A stretch of DNA of 64,000 bases from Liquidambar formosana. Its lineage: Eukaryota; Streptophyta; Magnoliopsida; Saxifragales; Altingiaceae. Position 1 is the stretch's first letter. Every line of letters begins with the position of its first letter. The position numbers and the translations under genes were made by a program. The stretch spans positions 29,260,069-29,324,068 of the forward strand of contig CM077828.1 of NCBI GenBank assembly GCA_039720395.1, read 5' to 3'. The notes below the pieces were generated by a model. It was not told the origin of the DNA and searched no databases. It was given only the letters and a program-made list of their open reading frames with translations. Of the stretch, positions 35,898-49,044 are shown piece by piece.

Positions 35898-38800
35898 ATG
35901 GGAACGGACGATGACGGGAGAGGAGCTCATGCTGCTGCAGCTCTTCATCACTCCGACACAGCTGAAACCATTGGGAGCGAAAGGATAGCCTACAGCGGCC
36001 CTCTGAACAAAAGAATTGCAAGGAAGAGCGCCAAATTCAGCATCCCACCAGAGTCCACTTCTGTCATTGGCAGCACTACTACTACTACTTCCCACCACCA
36101 CGATGAGGCATACGTTGAGCTCACCCTCGATGTCCATGACGATTCCGTTGCCCTTCACAGCATTAGAGCCGCCGACGGAGCTGATCTAGAAGATCCTGAG
36201 TTGACTTTGCTGTCCAAAGGTCTCGACCACAAGAGATCCTCCTCTGTGGTGCGAAACGCTTCAGCGCGCATCAGGCAGGTCTCCCAGGAACTGAAGCGCC
36301 TAGCCTCCTCCTCCAAACGAGGCCCTACTCCAAGTCACTTTGATCGGTCTAAGTCGGCGGCAGCTCATGCTTTGAAGGGGCTCAAGTTTATCAGCAAGAC
36401 CGACAGCGGCACTGGATGGGCTGCCGTTGAGAAGCGATTCAATGAACTCACTGATTCCCCTGATGCCTCTCTTCCACGTTCTCTCTTTGGCGAATGCATC
36501 GGTACCGCATAATTAATATTCCCGCATCACTAACAAAATTAGTCTATAACTGAGAGGCTCTTACGTCTCTGTCTCTAATAATCTTTACATGTATATGTCT
36601 ACAGATTTTTTTAATATATATATATATAAATTTCTTTTGGTGTGGTTATAATCGTAGGGATGAATAAGGAGTCAAAGATGTTTGCCGGGGAGCTATTTGA
36701 TGCGCTTGCTCGGAAGCGGGGCATTCATGGCGATTCAATTAACAAGGCCCAGCTGAAAGAGTTTTGGGAACAGATTTCCGATCAGAGCTTTGATTCCAGG
36801 CTTCAAACTTTCTTTGACATGTAAGAATTAAAAATATATATATATATACCTACGTTTTCAATATTCCCATTTGAATATCTTTAAACAAGTCCTCCATCGA
36901 TCTAGCTTTAGTATCTACCTTTTTTTTCTTTTTCTTTTTTTCATCTGTATGGTTAATTGTTGAGCGTAAAATGCAGGGTGGATAAAGACGCGGATGGCAG
37001 GATCACTGAGGAGGAAGTCAGAGAGGTATGGCATAATAAATTTGCAACTAATCAAAGTTTAGTAGTTGTCGCAATTTGATCCAAAATCATCGTGTGGTTT
37101 CATACGGAATTAATCCAATTCCAGTATGTGCTTTGTGTCAGCTAGATAGAGATTTATTTTCGTTTTTTTTTTTAATTTAAAAAAAAAAATAAAATACCTA
37201 AATAGATTGGTATTCACATTTGCAGATCATCGGCCTCAGTGCTTCCGCCAATAAACTCTCAAATATCCAAAAACAAGCGGATGAATATGCTGCACTGATC
37301 ATGGAAGAGCTAGACCCCAACAATCTCGGGTATATCATGGTAAAGCAATAACATAATACTTAAAAGATAAATAATTGCTAGCTTATCTCATTTGTTAATC
37401 AGAAATCTGTCGATTCCATGATGGAAATCATGATGATAATGTGAGATGATGATTATTGGGATGACAGATAGACAACCTGGAGATGATCCTGTTGCAAGCT
37501 CCAAACCACTCTATGAGAGGAGGAGATACCCGAAACCTGAGCAACATGCTGAGCCAGAAGCTTAAGCCTACGCAGGAGAACAATGCATTGTGGAGATGGT
37601 ATGAAGACTCCAAGTACTTTTTACAGGACAATTGGCAGAGAGTTTGGGTAATGGCACTATGGGTCGGGGTTATGTCAGGCCTATTTACCTACAAGTATGT
37701 GCAGTATCGAAACAAGGCTGCTTATGAGGTAATGGGGCATTGCGTATGCATGGCCAAGGGCGCAGCAGAGACACTTAAGTTGAACATGGCTCTGATTTTA
37801 CTACCAGTCTGCCGAAACACCATTACCTGGCTCAGGAATAAGACCAAATTAGGTGTCGTCGTTCCTTTTGATGACAACCTCAATTTTCACAAGGTAATTC
37901 CTATTTCTAGCAGATTCTTCCAATCCACTGGGCATCATTAAAAGTGTAACTTGTTAATGGTGGCCGGTAACTTTTCTAGGTGATAGCTGTGGGAATCACA
38001 ATTGGGGTCGGAATACATGCAATCTATCATTTAGCATGCGATTTCCCTCGCCTTATTCACGCCAGCAGTGATAAGTACAAGCTGATGGAACCTTATTTTG
38101 GAGAACAACCTTCAAACTACTGGCATTTCATTAAGGGAGTGGAAGGAGTTACTGGGATTGTAATACTAGTGTTGATGGCAATAGCCTTCACGCTGGCTAC
38201 TCCCTGGTTTAGGCGAAGCAAGCTCAACCTACCCAAACCCGTCAAGAAGCTCACTGGTTTCAATGCCTTTTGGTATTCCCACCACCTTTTCATCATTGTT
38301 TACTGCCTACTCATTGTGCATGGTGTTCACCTTTACCTGACCAAGGAATGGTACAAGAAAACGGTCAGCACCTTCTTACCTTACACCTTTATGGGCCAAT
38401 TTTAGATCGATGTTCTGATGTTTTGATTTACATGGATCTTTTTACTTGGATGGCCTTGTAGACTTGGATGTACTTGGCAGTTCCACTTGCCCTTTATGCC
38501 TATGAAAGATTGATTAGGGCATTCAGATCCAGCATCAAGCCTGTTAAAATACTAAAGGTATATAACCTAAGCAGTGGTTCCATATACGACTATATGTTTA
38601 TCATTGATATGGCCTCTTTCGTAAGTATTGTCTAATTACTTTGTTACGTTATTGAAGGTGGCTGTTTATCCTGGAAATGTTTTGGCCCTTCACATGTCAA
38701 AGCCTCAGGGCTTCAAGTACAAGAGTGGACAGTACATGTTCGTCAATTGTGCTGCAGTTTCTCCATTTGAATGGTAGGCAACCCTTGAAACAAGGAAAAT

Positions 38801-40639
38801 GCGTAGTATATATATCAATATATAGACGCATTCACTCCCTCCCTTAACTCATGAAACAATGCTGCTACATGTGCCGTGTAGATTAAAAAAAATAAAATAC
38901 TACCATCTATATGTATCTATATGCATACTACATCAATTTTCTGTCCCATAGATAGTCCTCCTCTCTAATATTGATTATGTTCAAAATTAAGGTTGAAATG
39001 AACGCCTCATTTTTACTTCCTTTACCTTCCACCCTAATGCATGTGACTTAGGTCTGCTATCTCATCTATTTGCTTAATTAATGGGCTTAATTTTGGTGTT
39101 TTACACATCAACAGGCACCCATTTTCCATCACGTCAGCCCCCGGGAATGACTACCTTAGTGTCCATATTCGAACTCTTGGTGATTGGACGCAACAACTCA
39201 AAACTGTGTTCTCAAAGGTTTGCCTCCTTTTGAGTAATGACTAGCCCAATTAATTTTTTTTTTTTCTATTTTTTATTTTGTTTTGTTGTTTTTTGCCTTT
39301 TGTCTCTCAAGAGCAATTTTAATCGAAAATTTATACTATCTGATATGACACTATCTTCTCTTTCATTATTGCAAAATATAATGACTATCTTTATTTTGTT
39401 AATTGTAGAAGTACACTGTCACATTATTATGTAAGAACATCTTAAGAGGAGATAAATGTAGACCAATGAAGTATCAATAAAATTCACAACATTATGCAGA
39501 GCAATATTGCTACGAAAAAGTTCTATATTGAGGTCCTCTGTTTGAATTTGAGTGGGCATTACTAATTTCCTTTAAGAAAAATGATGATCTCCTATGATAT
39601 TCTTACAATTAAGAAGCATATACAGAATGATGTACATATATATATATATATATATGCATCTTCAAATGTTTATACCTAGGTGCCACTTCTTGTAGCTAAC
39701 CACCACTAGGAATGGTTTTTTTCAGGTGTGTCAGCCACCACCTAGTGGGAAAAGTGGACTCCTCAGAGCCGATGGCCTGCAAGGAGATAACAACCCAACG
39801 TAAGTCATTTAAACTGGGAAGATGCTTATCACAGTCATGGCATAGTATTTAAGTGGCGTGACCAGAAACCTAGAGGCTCAGAGTCCATGCTGACATAGGT
39901 TGAAGTGTTATTCTTAGGCATAGTTCAGGATGGATGCTGGCATACCCTTCAAGTGATTGCATCACTCTCGGGACAGCCAGAACCTGAATTCTATGCCTGA
40001 AACCTGGGCCACACATGGTTCCAATGTTGTATTAGTTTTCACACAACTAGGGCGGCTTGGAAGTTTCTGTTATCCCTATTCTCATTCCAGGTTTGGAGCA
40101 GGACTAAAGAAACAGCTTGCGCTTGGCTGCTGAAAAGCCAAATTTTGTTTGGCCCAATTTGTATATATATATATATATTGGTTAAAGGCCTTAATTATTT
40201 CACGGATTAGCAGATGTTACCTAGATCTCGGTCTATCATCAATTACATAATAATATGATCATCTTGGAAGCAGGAGTACTCTGATAACAGAAGTATATCA
40301 TTTTAAAAGGAAGTTTGAAAATCATGTCTTGTTCACGTTCTGCCACAAAATACTAGGCATGTGTTTCAATTTGTTTAACACACCCAAGGAAGAGATTGTG
40401 ATCGATAGATTAATTAGTACACCCAGTAATCCTACTAAGAGTCTAAGACTTGTGAATACTGAAAAATAATGCTTATGATTTACTCTTTGTGCAATTTGTC
40501 CACAAAGTAGAAAGGAGCGTACAACAAACATGTGCAAGTCCACCGGACTGGCTGTCCATCTGCCCAATTAACGTTCATAGTCATTTTTGTCTAGCGGCAG
40601 AGTACGTCTTGAAGATTCCCTGGTGTATATATATACATA

Positions 40640-40694
<55 letters not shown>

Positions 40695-40708
40695 TAATAC
40701 ATACATAC

Positions 40709-40745
<37 letters not shown>

Positions 40746-41726
40746 GGTTTCTAATTTGGGTGTACCATTGATGATAATAATGAACAGTTTTCCAAGAGTA
40801 TTAATCGACGGTCCGTATGGAGCGCCAGCACAAGACTATAAGGAATATGAGGTGGTACTGCTAGTGGGGCTGGGAATTGGGGCTACCCCAATGATCAGCA
40901 TAGTAAAGGATATCGTGAACAATATGAAGGCCATGGAGGAAGAAGAGGATGCTTTAGAAAATGGGAATGCGATGGGTAGTGACCCGTTGACAACTGCAGC
41001 GACTTCTGGTCCTCCAACACCACCGAAGAGAAAAGCGGGACCTAAGGGTGACAACTTCAAAACGAGGAGGGCATACTTCTACTGGGTGACGAGGGAGCAG
41101 GGTTCCTTTGACTGGTTTAAAGGGGCGATGAACGAGGTGGCTGAATTGGACAAGAAGGGCGTGATAGAGCTGCACAACTATTGCACCAGCGTTTACGAAG
41201 AGGGTGACGCTCGCTCTGCCCTCATAGCCATGCTTCAGTCTCTCAATCATGCCAAGAGTGGCGTGGATATCGTCTCTGGTACCCGTGTCAAGTCCCACTT
41301 TGCCAAGCCCAATTGGCGAAATGTCTACAAGCGTGTCGCCCTCAATCATGCTCATGCCCGAGTTGGTGAGTCTCTCAATCACCACCGGTTTTCTTTATAG
41401 TCCGTAACTGTGCTCTCTGACTTCATATATACCCTCCATTATCTTCTTGGGATCCCTTTCGGATGAGCGATATCCTGGGTTCTCTCGAGCCTTTCTGTCA
41501 TTTACTTTGCAAAAAAAAAACAGAAAGATATTACAGACGGTAGTGGACTAGTGGTAGTGCTTTTGCTATGATGCTATCAATCTTGCTTATGTTTACAAAT
41601 CTTTTCACAAATGCAGGGGTGTTTTACTGTGGGGCACCAGCACTCACGAAGGAGCTACGCCAGCTAGCTTTGGATTTTTCTCACAAGACCTCCACCAAAT
41701 TTGATTTCCATAAAGAAAACTTCTGA
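35898..41726 (+). CDS. RBOH: Respiratory burst oxidase homolog (NADPH oxidase), copy 2
   Basis: Tandem partner of copy 1 with the same 12-exon layout and intron phases. Exons: 35898-36501, 36658-36820, 36977-37025, 37226-37339, 37468-37893, 37980-38363, 38462-38557, 38658-38773, 39115-39217, 39726-39799, 40788-41365, 41617-41726; 938 aa. The start MGTDDDGRG is shared with copy 1. All functional motifs are intact: EF-hand [12 protein letters not shown], heme-bearing membrane core with [17 protein letters not shown] for [11 protein letters not shown] and FYCGAP for NADPH. The N-terminus carries Ser/Thr-rich stretches of the kind phosphorylated in RBOHs. Relative to copy 1 it has a longer Pro/Gly-rich insert in the NADPH domain ([11 protein letters not shown]) and lacks three residues near NLPKPVKK. 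Introns are short (gene 5.8 kb against 9.6 kb). Confidence 0.95.
40626..40743. repeat. Compound AT/CA/ACAT microsatellite in RBOH copy 2 intron 10
   Basis: TATATATA runs flank ACACACACACA and repeated CATA units over about 115 bases. It ends 45 bases before the exon 11 acceptor. It is likely to be length-variable between individuals. Confidence 0.9.
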
Positions 41727-42562
41727 CCAGATCGAATGGGTGAGAATGAGAAGAAGCCAACCGGCCAGTCCCCCACCATACTCTTCACTCTCATGTACAA
41801 AGATTCTTCCCGCTTTTGATCTTTTTGTTCGTTCCTTTAATTTTCTAATACCAGGATACTAAGCCATCAATAATCAACGTTGTATAGCTACTGGCGGTCC
41901 AATCCTAACAGGGTACGGCACTCCTCTCCAATTTAAGAGCATGGAAATGCATATCAAATAAGGCAATTTAAAACACCAGTCGCTAGCTATGTGTGTTATT
42001 TCGCTGTTGTAAATCCAGAGTGTAAATGTGCTTCTCTTTAAAGGTCAATTCTCCACTTTTGGCATACATTGTTCATTTGTCACATCAAGAAACTCGATAA
42101 TTATTCAGAAGAAATCCACGCAAGAGTTAACGAGAAGAGAAGAGACACAAAAATCCCAGTAAGTGAATAACGAAATCTTTATTTGAGGGAAGCTTTAATT
42201 AAATTCACTCTTCCATTCTCATTGTCCTAAGTAAGTAGATTTAACAGAACAATTTGACGGTTAATAATTTATTAATTTAAAGTAAGAAAAATGTTGTGAT
42301 TGTTGTTTCATTATTCGTTATATTGAAACATGTTGCTTTTCCATTATGGATTATGGAACACAAGTTGCTTTTCCATTCCTTTTCAGCCTCAAAGACAACA
42401 AAGTTTCGTATGAGCACACCATCTCACGCATGGTTTGTGCATGCTGCAATATGGTTACAGAACAGGAATTTAAAGGTAGTAGTAAAAACAAGGCAAATGG
42501 AAACCTATGCAAACCACCTTGTGGACCTTTTCTGAAAAATACCTGCATGGACAGTGTTTCTT
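41727..42562. other. Region between convergent RBOH copy 2 and the M1AP-like gene
   Basis: This holds the two 3' UTRs of a tail-to-tail pair. The first bases after the RBOH stop still resemble the copy 1 3' UTR. No further gene is supported. Confidence 0.5.
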
Positions 42563-45500
42563 TCATCTATGTTTCCTTTTTAGCCTTTGGAAATTGGGCT
42601 TCATTGGCTGGCTTGCAATGCCTTGGTCTGCAGCAGCATGAATGGGCTGGTATGGGATCAGAGGCTTCTTCATCGGCAAATATGCATCTGTAGTGACAGC
42701 ACTAGTGATTGTGGGTGAAATTGCCTTCAGTTTCAACTGTCTTGGGACCTCCAACCTCTCTAATATTCTTGAAGTTTTTACATCTAGCTGCCTATTACTG
42801 TCTGATGGTGACAGAACTGATTGCTCCAATCTGCGTTTAGAAATGCACGAGGGAGAATATAATTTGGGAACATCACTGACAATCAACTGCTCCCATTCTT
42901 CTGTAATACGATCAGTAGTTTTATCTTCTCCGGTTTTCAGATCCAACTTTGGTGTTTCGTCTTCTATAACTACAACATCTATTACTGAATTTGATAGTAC
43001 AATCACTTCTGACGAGTCTTGCTGGGTTGAGTTCGGTTCAGAGGTAGCTTCTTTCAACTTAGGAGGAATTGACCTGTAAAACTCATGTCATAAGGCAAAA
43101 ATCAGGCACCAGAAATTGATGCAGTAACTTACTATAAACAAAAATGAGTTGATCAATTGATCAAGCTCAAACCCAGACTTTTATGAAATCATAGAATTAG
43201 TTCATTTCATTGAGATGAGATGCTGAAATCATAAATTTTTTTGATATTGTCCAGAAAATAATTAAGTGGACATTTTAACATCTACAAAAATGGAATATTT
43301 CCATTTTATTCTCCACACATACAGGGTACAATGCTGTCCTCAAGAGTAACGTCACTGCAGAAGATGAAGCTCTCCCAATACATCTCAAATGATAGTAAAG
43401 AACTGAAACGTGTTATGAAATCCTGGACATGACCCTCTATAAATGCAATCCAAGGAGATCAGTCAAGATTAGATTGTTAACCTCTCCAAAGCCCTCAACT
43501 ACATTGATTCAACTAAAAGTGAAGTTGAATGTTTCTTGGTTTTACAAACAAACCATACTTTCTAAGAGGTCTTTAATACACGCGCACGCGCGCGCACACA
43601 CACATATGTATATATATATATGTATTAAAGTACCTGTGTATGTGGGTATGCATGTATTTATTTTCAGTAAAGCTCAATGGGTGGAGATTATAACTACCCG
43701 AGTTGTAAGCTCTCTTTCACAAGCAAGTTTAGTTTTTGATGGAAACCTCTTTCATGCAGGAGCGGATTGTAGTCTCTTAGCTCCATCTGGGGAAAAACAT
43801 GAAAATGCCATCCCAAATAAGGCCCCCAAAATAAGAAAAACTCTCTTCAGAAGAAAATAAGAACTCAGTTTTCTGTATATAATTAGGTAAATTCACCCCC
43901 ATTCAGCAGGAAGCTCAATTTTTAGATGTTCTCCACATACACAAGATACGACATTATTAAAGTCTGATATAACAAATTTAAGATACTGAGCAAAAATATA
44001 AATAATTAAATATTCACAGACAAGGTCAGATTCAGAAACTTGTGGCTTGGACACTGTGCAGCTCCCATTACATGTTCAATCAGGAACTGCAGAACATACA
44101 CGATGACAAACCTGGAGAACCTTGTCCAACAGTCACAAACAGATTCGCCTTCATGTAGTGTGATTCCTCAATGGATGAATGTAGCGCGATGAAATGAGCT
44201 AAACAATTTTACGTATCCTTCACTTTGTACAGTTACTAAAGTAAACATTAACTTCGAAAAAAATGCACATTGAAAGGAGAGAGTTTCACAATCAGAAAGC
44301 AACAATAGTAATGTCTTTTAAACAATATCTGACCTTCAATAAAATGTTATAAAGACAAAATCCCACCTTCCCTTATCAAAAAAATCCCACCTTCAATACA
44401 GAGGCTTGAATGGATGTCTCAATCTCCTTGGTTACCGAAGAATTAATAAATCGATTGAAATTAGGAACAGGCAAAACTTCCTCTGACCCTGCAAGCTGCT
44501 GCAATTTTAATAATAATTGGTAAACATATATACAGGACATGCTAAGAAAGATGCAGGCAGAAAGGCTAAACCACTAAACCAAAACATGTTCTGTGTCTGC
44601 TATCCCCAAAGGGTAGGGAACTATGATAAACACGAGAGATTGAAGTACAAAAATGTATCAGGAATAACATTATAATGATTAGTCATTAAACAATAAACAA
44701 ATATTTTGGTCAGCAGAAGAGACAAATAATGCTTACCCTGAGAAGCATTGGCCCATTGTCTGAAGGCTGAAGAATATAGTAGCAGTGGAAGGCAGCCTCA
44801 CTCATGTTTTCTATATTACAATCTGAAGAGCATACCAAACCCTGATCCAGTGATTGCAGTGTAATGCAAAGCCCTTGAAAAACTGCCAAATCACAGCCCA
44901 ATTCAGACAATTGAAGAAGTCAAAAAACACAGAATCAAAGCCAAATTCAGAATTCCCACCAAACTCCCTAATTAATTATTCATATTTCAAGCCAAGAATT
45001 CAAAAGATGCCGTCAACGCACGTTGAGCATTCAACTCTGAGTTTTCAATTTCATCTGACGAAGCTTCTAACTCATGACAAGCTGATGGGGTTACAATATA
45101 GGAAGGCCCAATTATAACACCTGTTTAAAAATTCCAAAAGGGGAGTTAATGATAAATGCATGATGAGGATTATGAAACTTTTGAGGAGCAAACTAACATA
45201 TTGGTTTCGAATCTATTGAGCTCAATAAGTGAATGCACCGAGCCACGACAATGAAGTTAAGGGTTTTACATGAGGTCTCCAAACAAGGTAGGAGGGGGGA
45301 GTGAGAATTTTTTTAAAAAAAATATTATATATATAGAGGATGATGGTCAGGTAAGCACGTGCTGATTGAACTTATATCAGCACGCACATTGGGGGTTGAA
45401 CCTTGTGCATTAGTGGGTTACGGTGTACATTGGGCCAATGCACACGTACAACCCCCAATGCATGTGCTGATATAACTTATATCAACACGTGCTAACTTGA

Positions 45501-48500
45501 CAAGGACTCTATAGAGGATATATATATATATATAAAGTGGAATGTTGCCTTGAGGTCCTTGAAAAACCCCACACTGGGCAAAAAAAGAAAAAAAAGGTGC
45601 CTAATGTGTAAAAGATATTCAACTGATTGGTCTGACTTTTTTAACCAATCCATAAATTGGACTTCAAGTTACCAGCAAAACTTATATTGCAGAAAATTCT
45701 CCTTAAATCCTTCAACCTTCACAAAAGGAAATATGCACACATCGAAAGAGATTTGAAAACTATAAATATATTGAAAATAAGAAATGGATTGTTTCTTCCA
45801 CTTGAAAGAAAAAAACGAGTAGAAAAGTGATCCTCACAGTTCCATTGCATGACCTATTTTTTTTAGTTCAAAATTTTTAATGGATGATGAGGGGCAGTCA
45901 TCAAAAGTCAATGGAGCTGTAGCCCAGATGGCATGTCTCCCCCTTTATGGGGTAGTTTGTGGTTAAAACTCCTCTTAGGTGCATGTGTAGTGGGTGTGGG
46001 TGGGCTGTGGTTGAGGGTGGGGGGTGGAAGGGGTTGTGGGAAGGGGATGGGCTACCCCTATTGTGTAGCCCAAAGGCTCATTGGGCTCTCCTTATATATA
46101 TATATATATATTTGCAGTTTATTTTTACATCACACTTATAGGCATGAGCTTCAAGTTACCTTCACTTAGAGACCCCAAATTAGTCCTCTCAATAATATTG
46201 AAGTCAATGGGCGACGAAACCTGCTGAAGCTTCAAACAGCTCTGGAAAGAGGGCAGAAAAAGGATTGTTTGTTTTCCAACCTTCACAGAATTTTCAATCA
46301 AATCAAGTGTTCCCAGATCATGGCCTGTGATTGGACAAGTAGAGGATCCCTTGATCCTATTTCCAACAGTGTCATCTAATGGAATACCATGGCACCTGCA
46401 TATCTAAGGTTGATACCCAGTTATTATAGTTTTAACTTTTGATATGTGGGTACATCTGAAATAACAAACCAAACCAAGGAAAATGAGAAATGAAAGATAA
46501 ATTACTGTACCACTAAATAAGAACATATAGAATTCCATCTGATTCTGACTTTATGCAAGCAGGATGTAAGAGCACTGTGGCAGTGGTACATGCCAATAAT
46601 TTAGCATAAGCAGTGGATAATAAGCATTTTATTGAAGTTGGCCTTTGGAAGTTGAACAGACCAACACACCTAAATAGAGTCATCATACATTCATACCAAG
46701 CTATTGGCTGATGCTAAGCGTTCCAAGATTATTAATGAACATCAGATGATCAAACACAAATTCTACAATCCAGAAAGTAAATGTCTGTCAATAGCTCGTG
46801 ACTACCGTGTTACTTCAGCTTTAATATCTATAGATTGGCAAACCAGAATTTTACTAATATATTACTCAATCAGTGAGACTATCTAAGAGCTTCAAACAAA
46901 ATGGAGGGACATCTTCTTTTTGATATTCAAAATTCAAAAGCCACCATACAAGGTTTTGGACTGTTAGAACACCACTTAACCCCAAAAGCTCAAGTTGTTA
47001 GGCAATGGTCCAACAATGTATATGAAGCTAACACACCCCCCCCCCCCCCCCCCCCCCAACGTGCGGCCCCATCCTGCATGTGGAGTGATAGACAAACACA
47101 TAACTGAAAGACAAACAAATTAATGGGGAATGGAGGTAACAAGACTTGAACCAAAGACCTCCTGCAAACCAGAGCTTTGATACTATGTTAGAACACCACT
47201 TAACCCCAAAAAGCTTAAGCTGTTAGGTAATGAGGCAACAATGTACATTAAGCTAACATAGACAAAGATAAAAATCCACAAGCTAATTAACATAATGAAA
47301 TACAATCAATGATTTGGGAAGAGTAATATAAACCAAAATTACAGCCAAAAAGTGATAAAGCAACTACCAAAACTATATAGATGATAATAACCACCATAAA
47401 GATACCAGTGTCATACCAAGGAAATTCTCGAGTTAGAAACTACTATGGTGGTAAAAGAATATAACCAATTTTTTTTTTTTGATGAAAACAAGAATATAAG
47501 CATTTAAACATTACAATATAGTGGTTAACCAAAATGGATTATGCCTGAGTAGGCAATTTAAAATGCAGATAAATAACTATCCAAATTTAATACCTGACAG
47601 GGAGTGAACCCATCAATTATCTGATTGACAGATTCGCTCAAGTAGCAGGATATCAGGTTCACCGATCCTACAAGGTTGCTCTTAAAGATAAAACGAGCCT
47701 GCAACGTTTCTTCCATGTCATCCTTCAAATCTTGTAGCCATCGTTTTACCAGGCCAGACAGTACCTGCACATCTGCTAATTTGTTTTCTATTAATTCTTG
47801 GGGTAAATATAAATCCAACCCACCCTCTCTCTCCCTGCATGTGAAGAGGATGATTTATATGTTCACCAGCAGGTCCTTCTTGGCCATAAGGCCATAAGGA
47901 CTCCATGTTTGGATCTATCCCATTGCTATTGTTCATTTTGGCAGGTCAAATATTAATGGGATCTTGCCAGGACTATATGGCATTTCTCAAGTCTGGCAAC
48001 CAGGAAATACACTATGCCAGTCTGATAATAATTAATTACCCACATTGTTCAATAAGGGCCGTCCAAACAGGGCAATGACCCATGAGTTGTAACTAGATAC
48101 TTCATTTGTATAGTAAATAACAGGTAATTATCTAAACAAGAATTTACTCATGGGGTCTATTTTCTTTTTTCTGTCATTCATAATCATGACAAGACCCAAA
48201 AGCTGATAATAAAAGCACAGAGTGGTTAACCTGGAAGATAGGTTTGAAATGAGCAATTCTCCAGATCACAGATATTTCTGACAAAGATGTTGATATTCTC
48301 TGGCATATCACTAAGATGGCTCGATCTTTGTTCCAACAATACAAACTCCACGGAAACACACTTCTCCGCCGCATCCTGTCAAAAAGATCAAAGGAAGTTC
48401 AAAATGAATCGCTGAACTTTGGTGAGAGTCAAGGAGATGCAGCAAAAAATCCGAAACAAACATTGAGGACAGCTGCCTCACCATGAGAACCTTTTGCATG

Positions 48501-49007
48501 ACAGAATCCATGTTTCCAACTAAGCACGAACTAAGGAAAATCACCTTCCTCATAACATCTTTGCCTCCCCAGGAGTATAAAACTTCATCACTCAGGAGGC
48601 TTGAGAGTTCGACACCTGCCAGCGATCACCGAAATAGAACATAAACAAATGAACAAACAGCTTAGAAGGGAATTAGGAGTGAGAGAGAGAGAGAGATACC
48701 GCAACAACAGATAGAAACAGAATTGTTCATATCGGGCAAGAAAGCATTAGTAGGCAGGTTGTTAACGGCATGGTGGAAATCACGAAGACTGAAGTTTCCT
48801 CTAGGAGTGTATGCAACCTTCAGCTGTTTCCAATATTCATTCACCGATCATCATCCAACCATAATTCACGCATTTTGAGTTGTCATTCAAAATTTCAGAG
48901 GGAACAAAAAATTCAAGATCATCAAAACCCTAATTTCTATGTCAAATTGAAGTTGAATTTGGCACGTTGAATCAAAATTCTAAAGAATAACTCATTTTAG
49001 CCGCAAC

Positions 49008-49044
<37 letters not shown>

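Noticed and set aside
15939..37893. Gene conversion between the RBOH copies at exon 5
   Set aside because: A 100-base stretch with only about three differences looked suspicious. Exon 2 and the rest of exon 5 are also about 93 percent identical, so uniform divergence with constraint explains it.
42642..43079. Plus-strand 145-codon frame opposite the last exon of the M1AP-like gene
   Set aside because: It mirrors the minus-strand exon, which joins in frame to upstream exons; the plus frame has no context.
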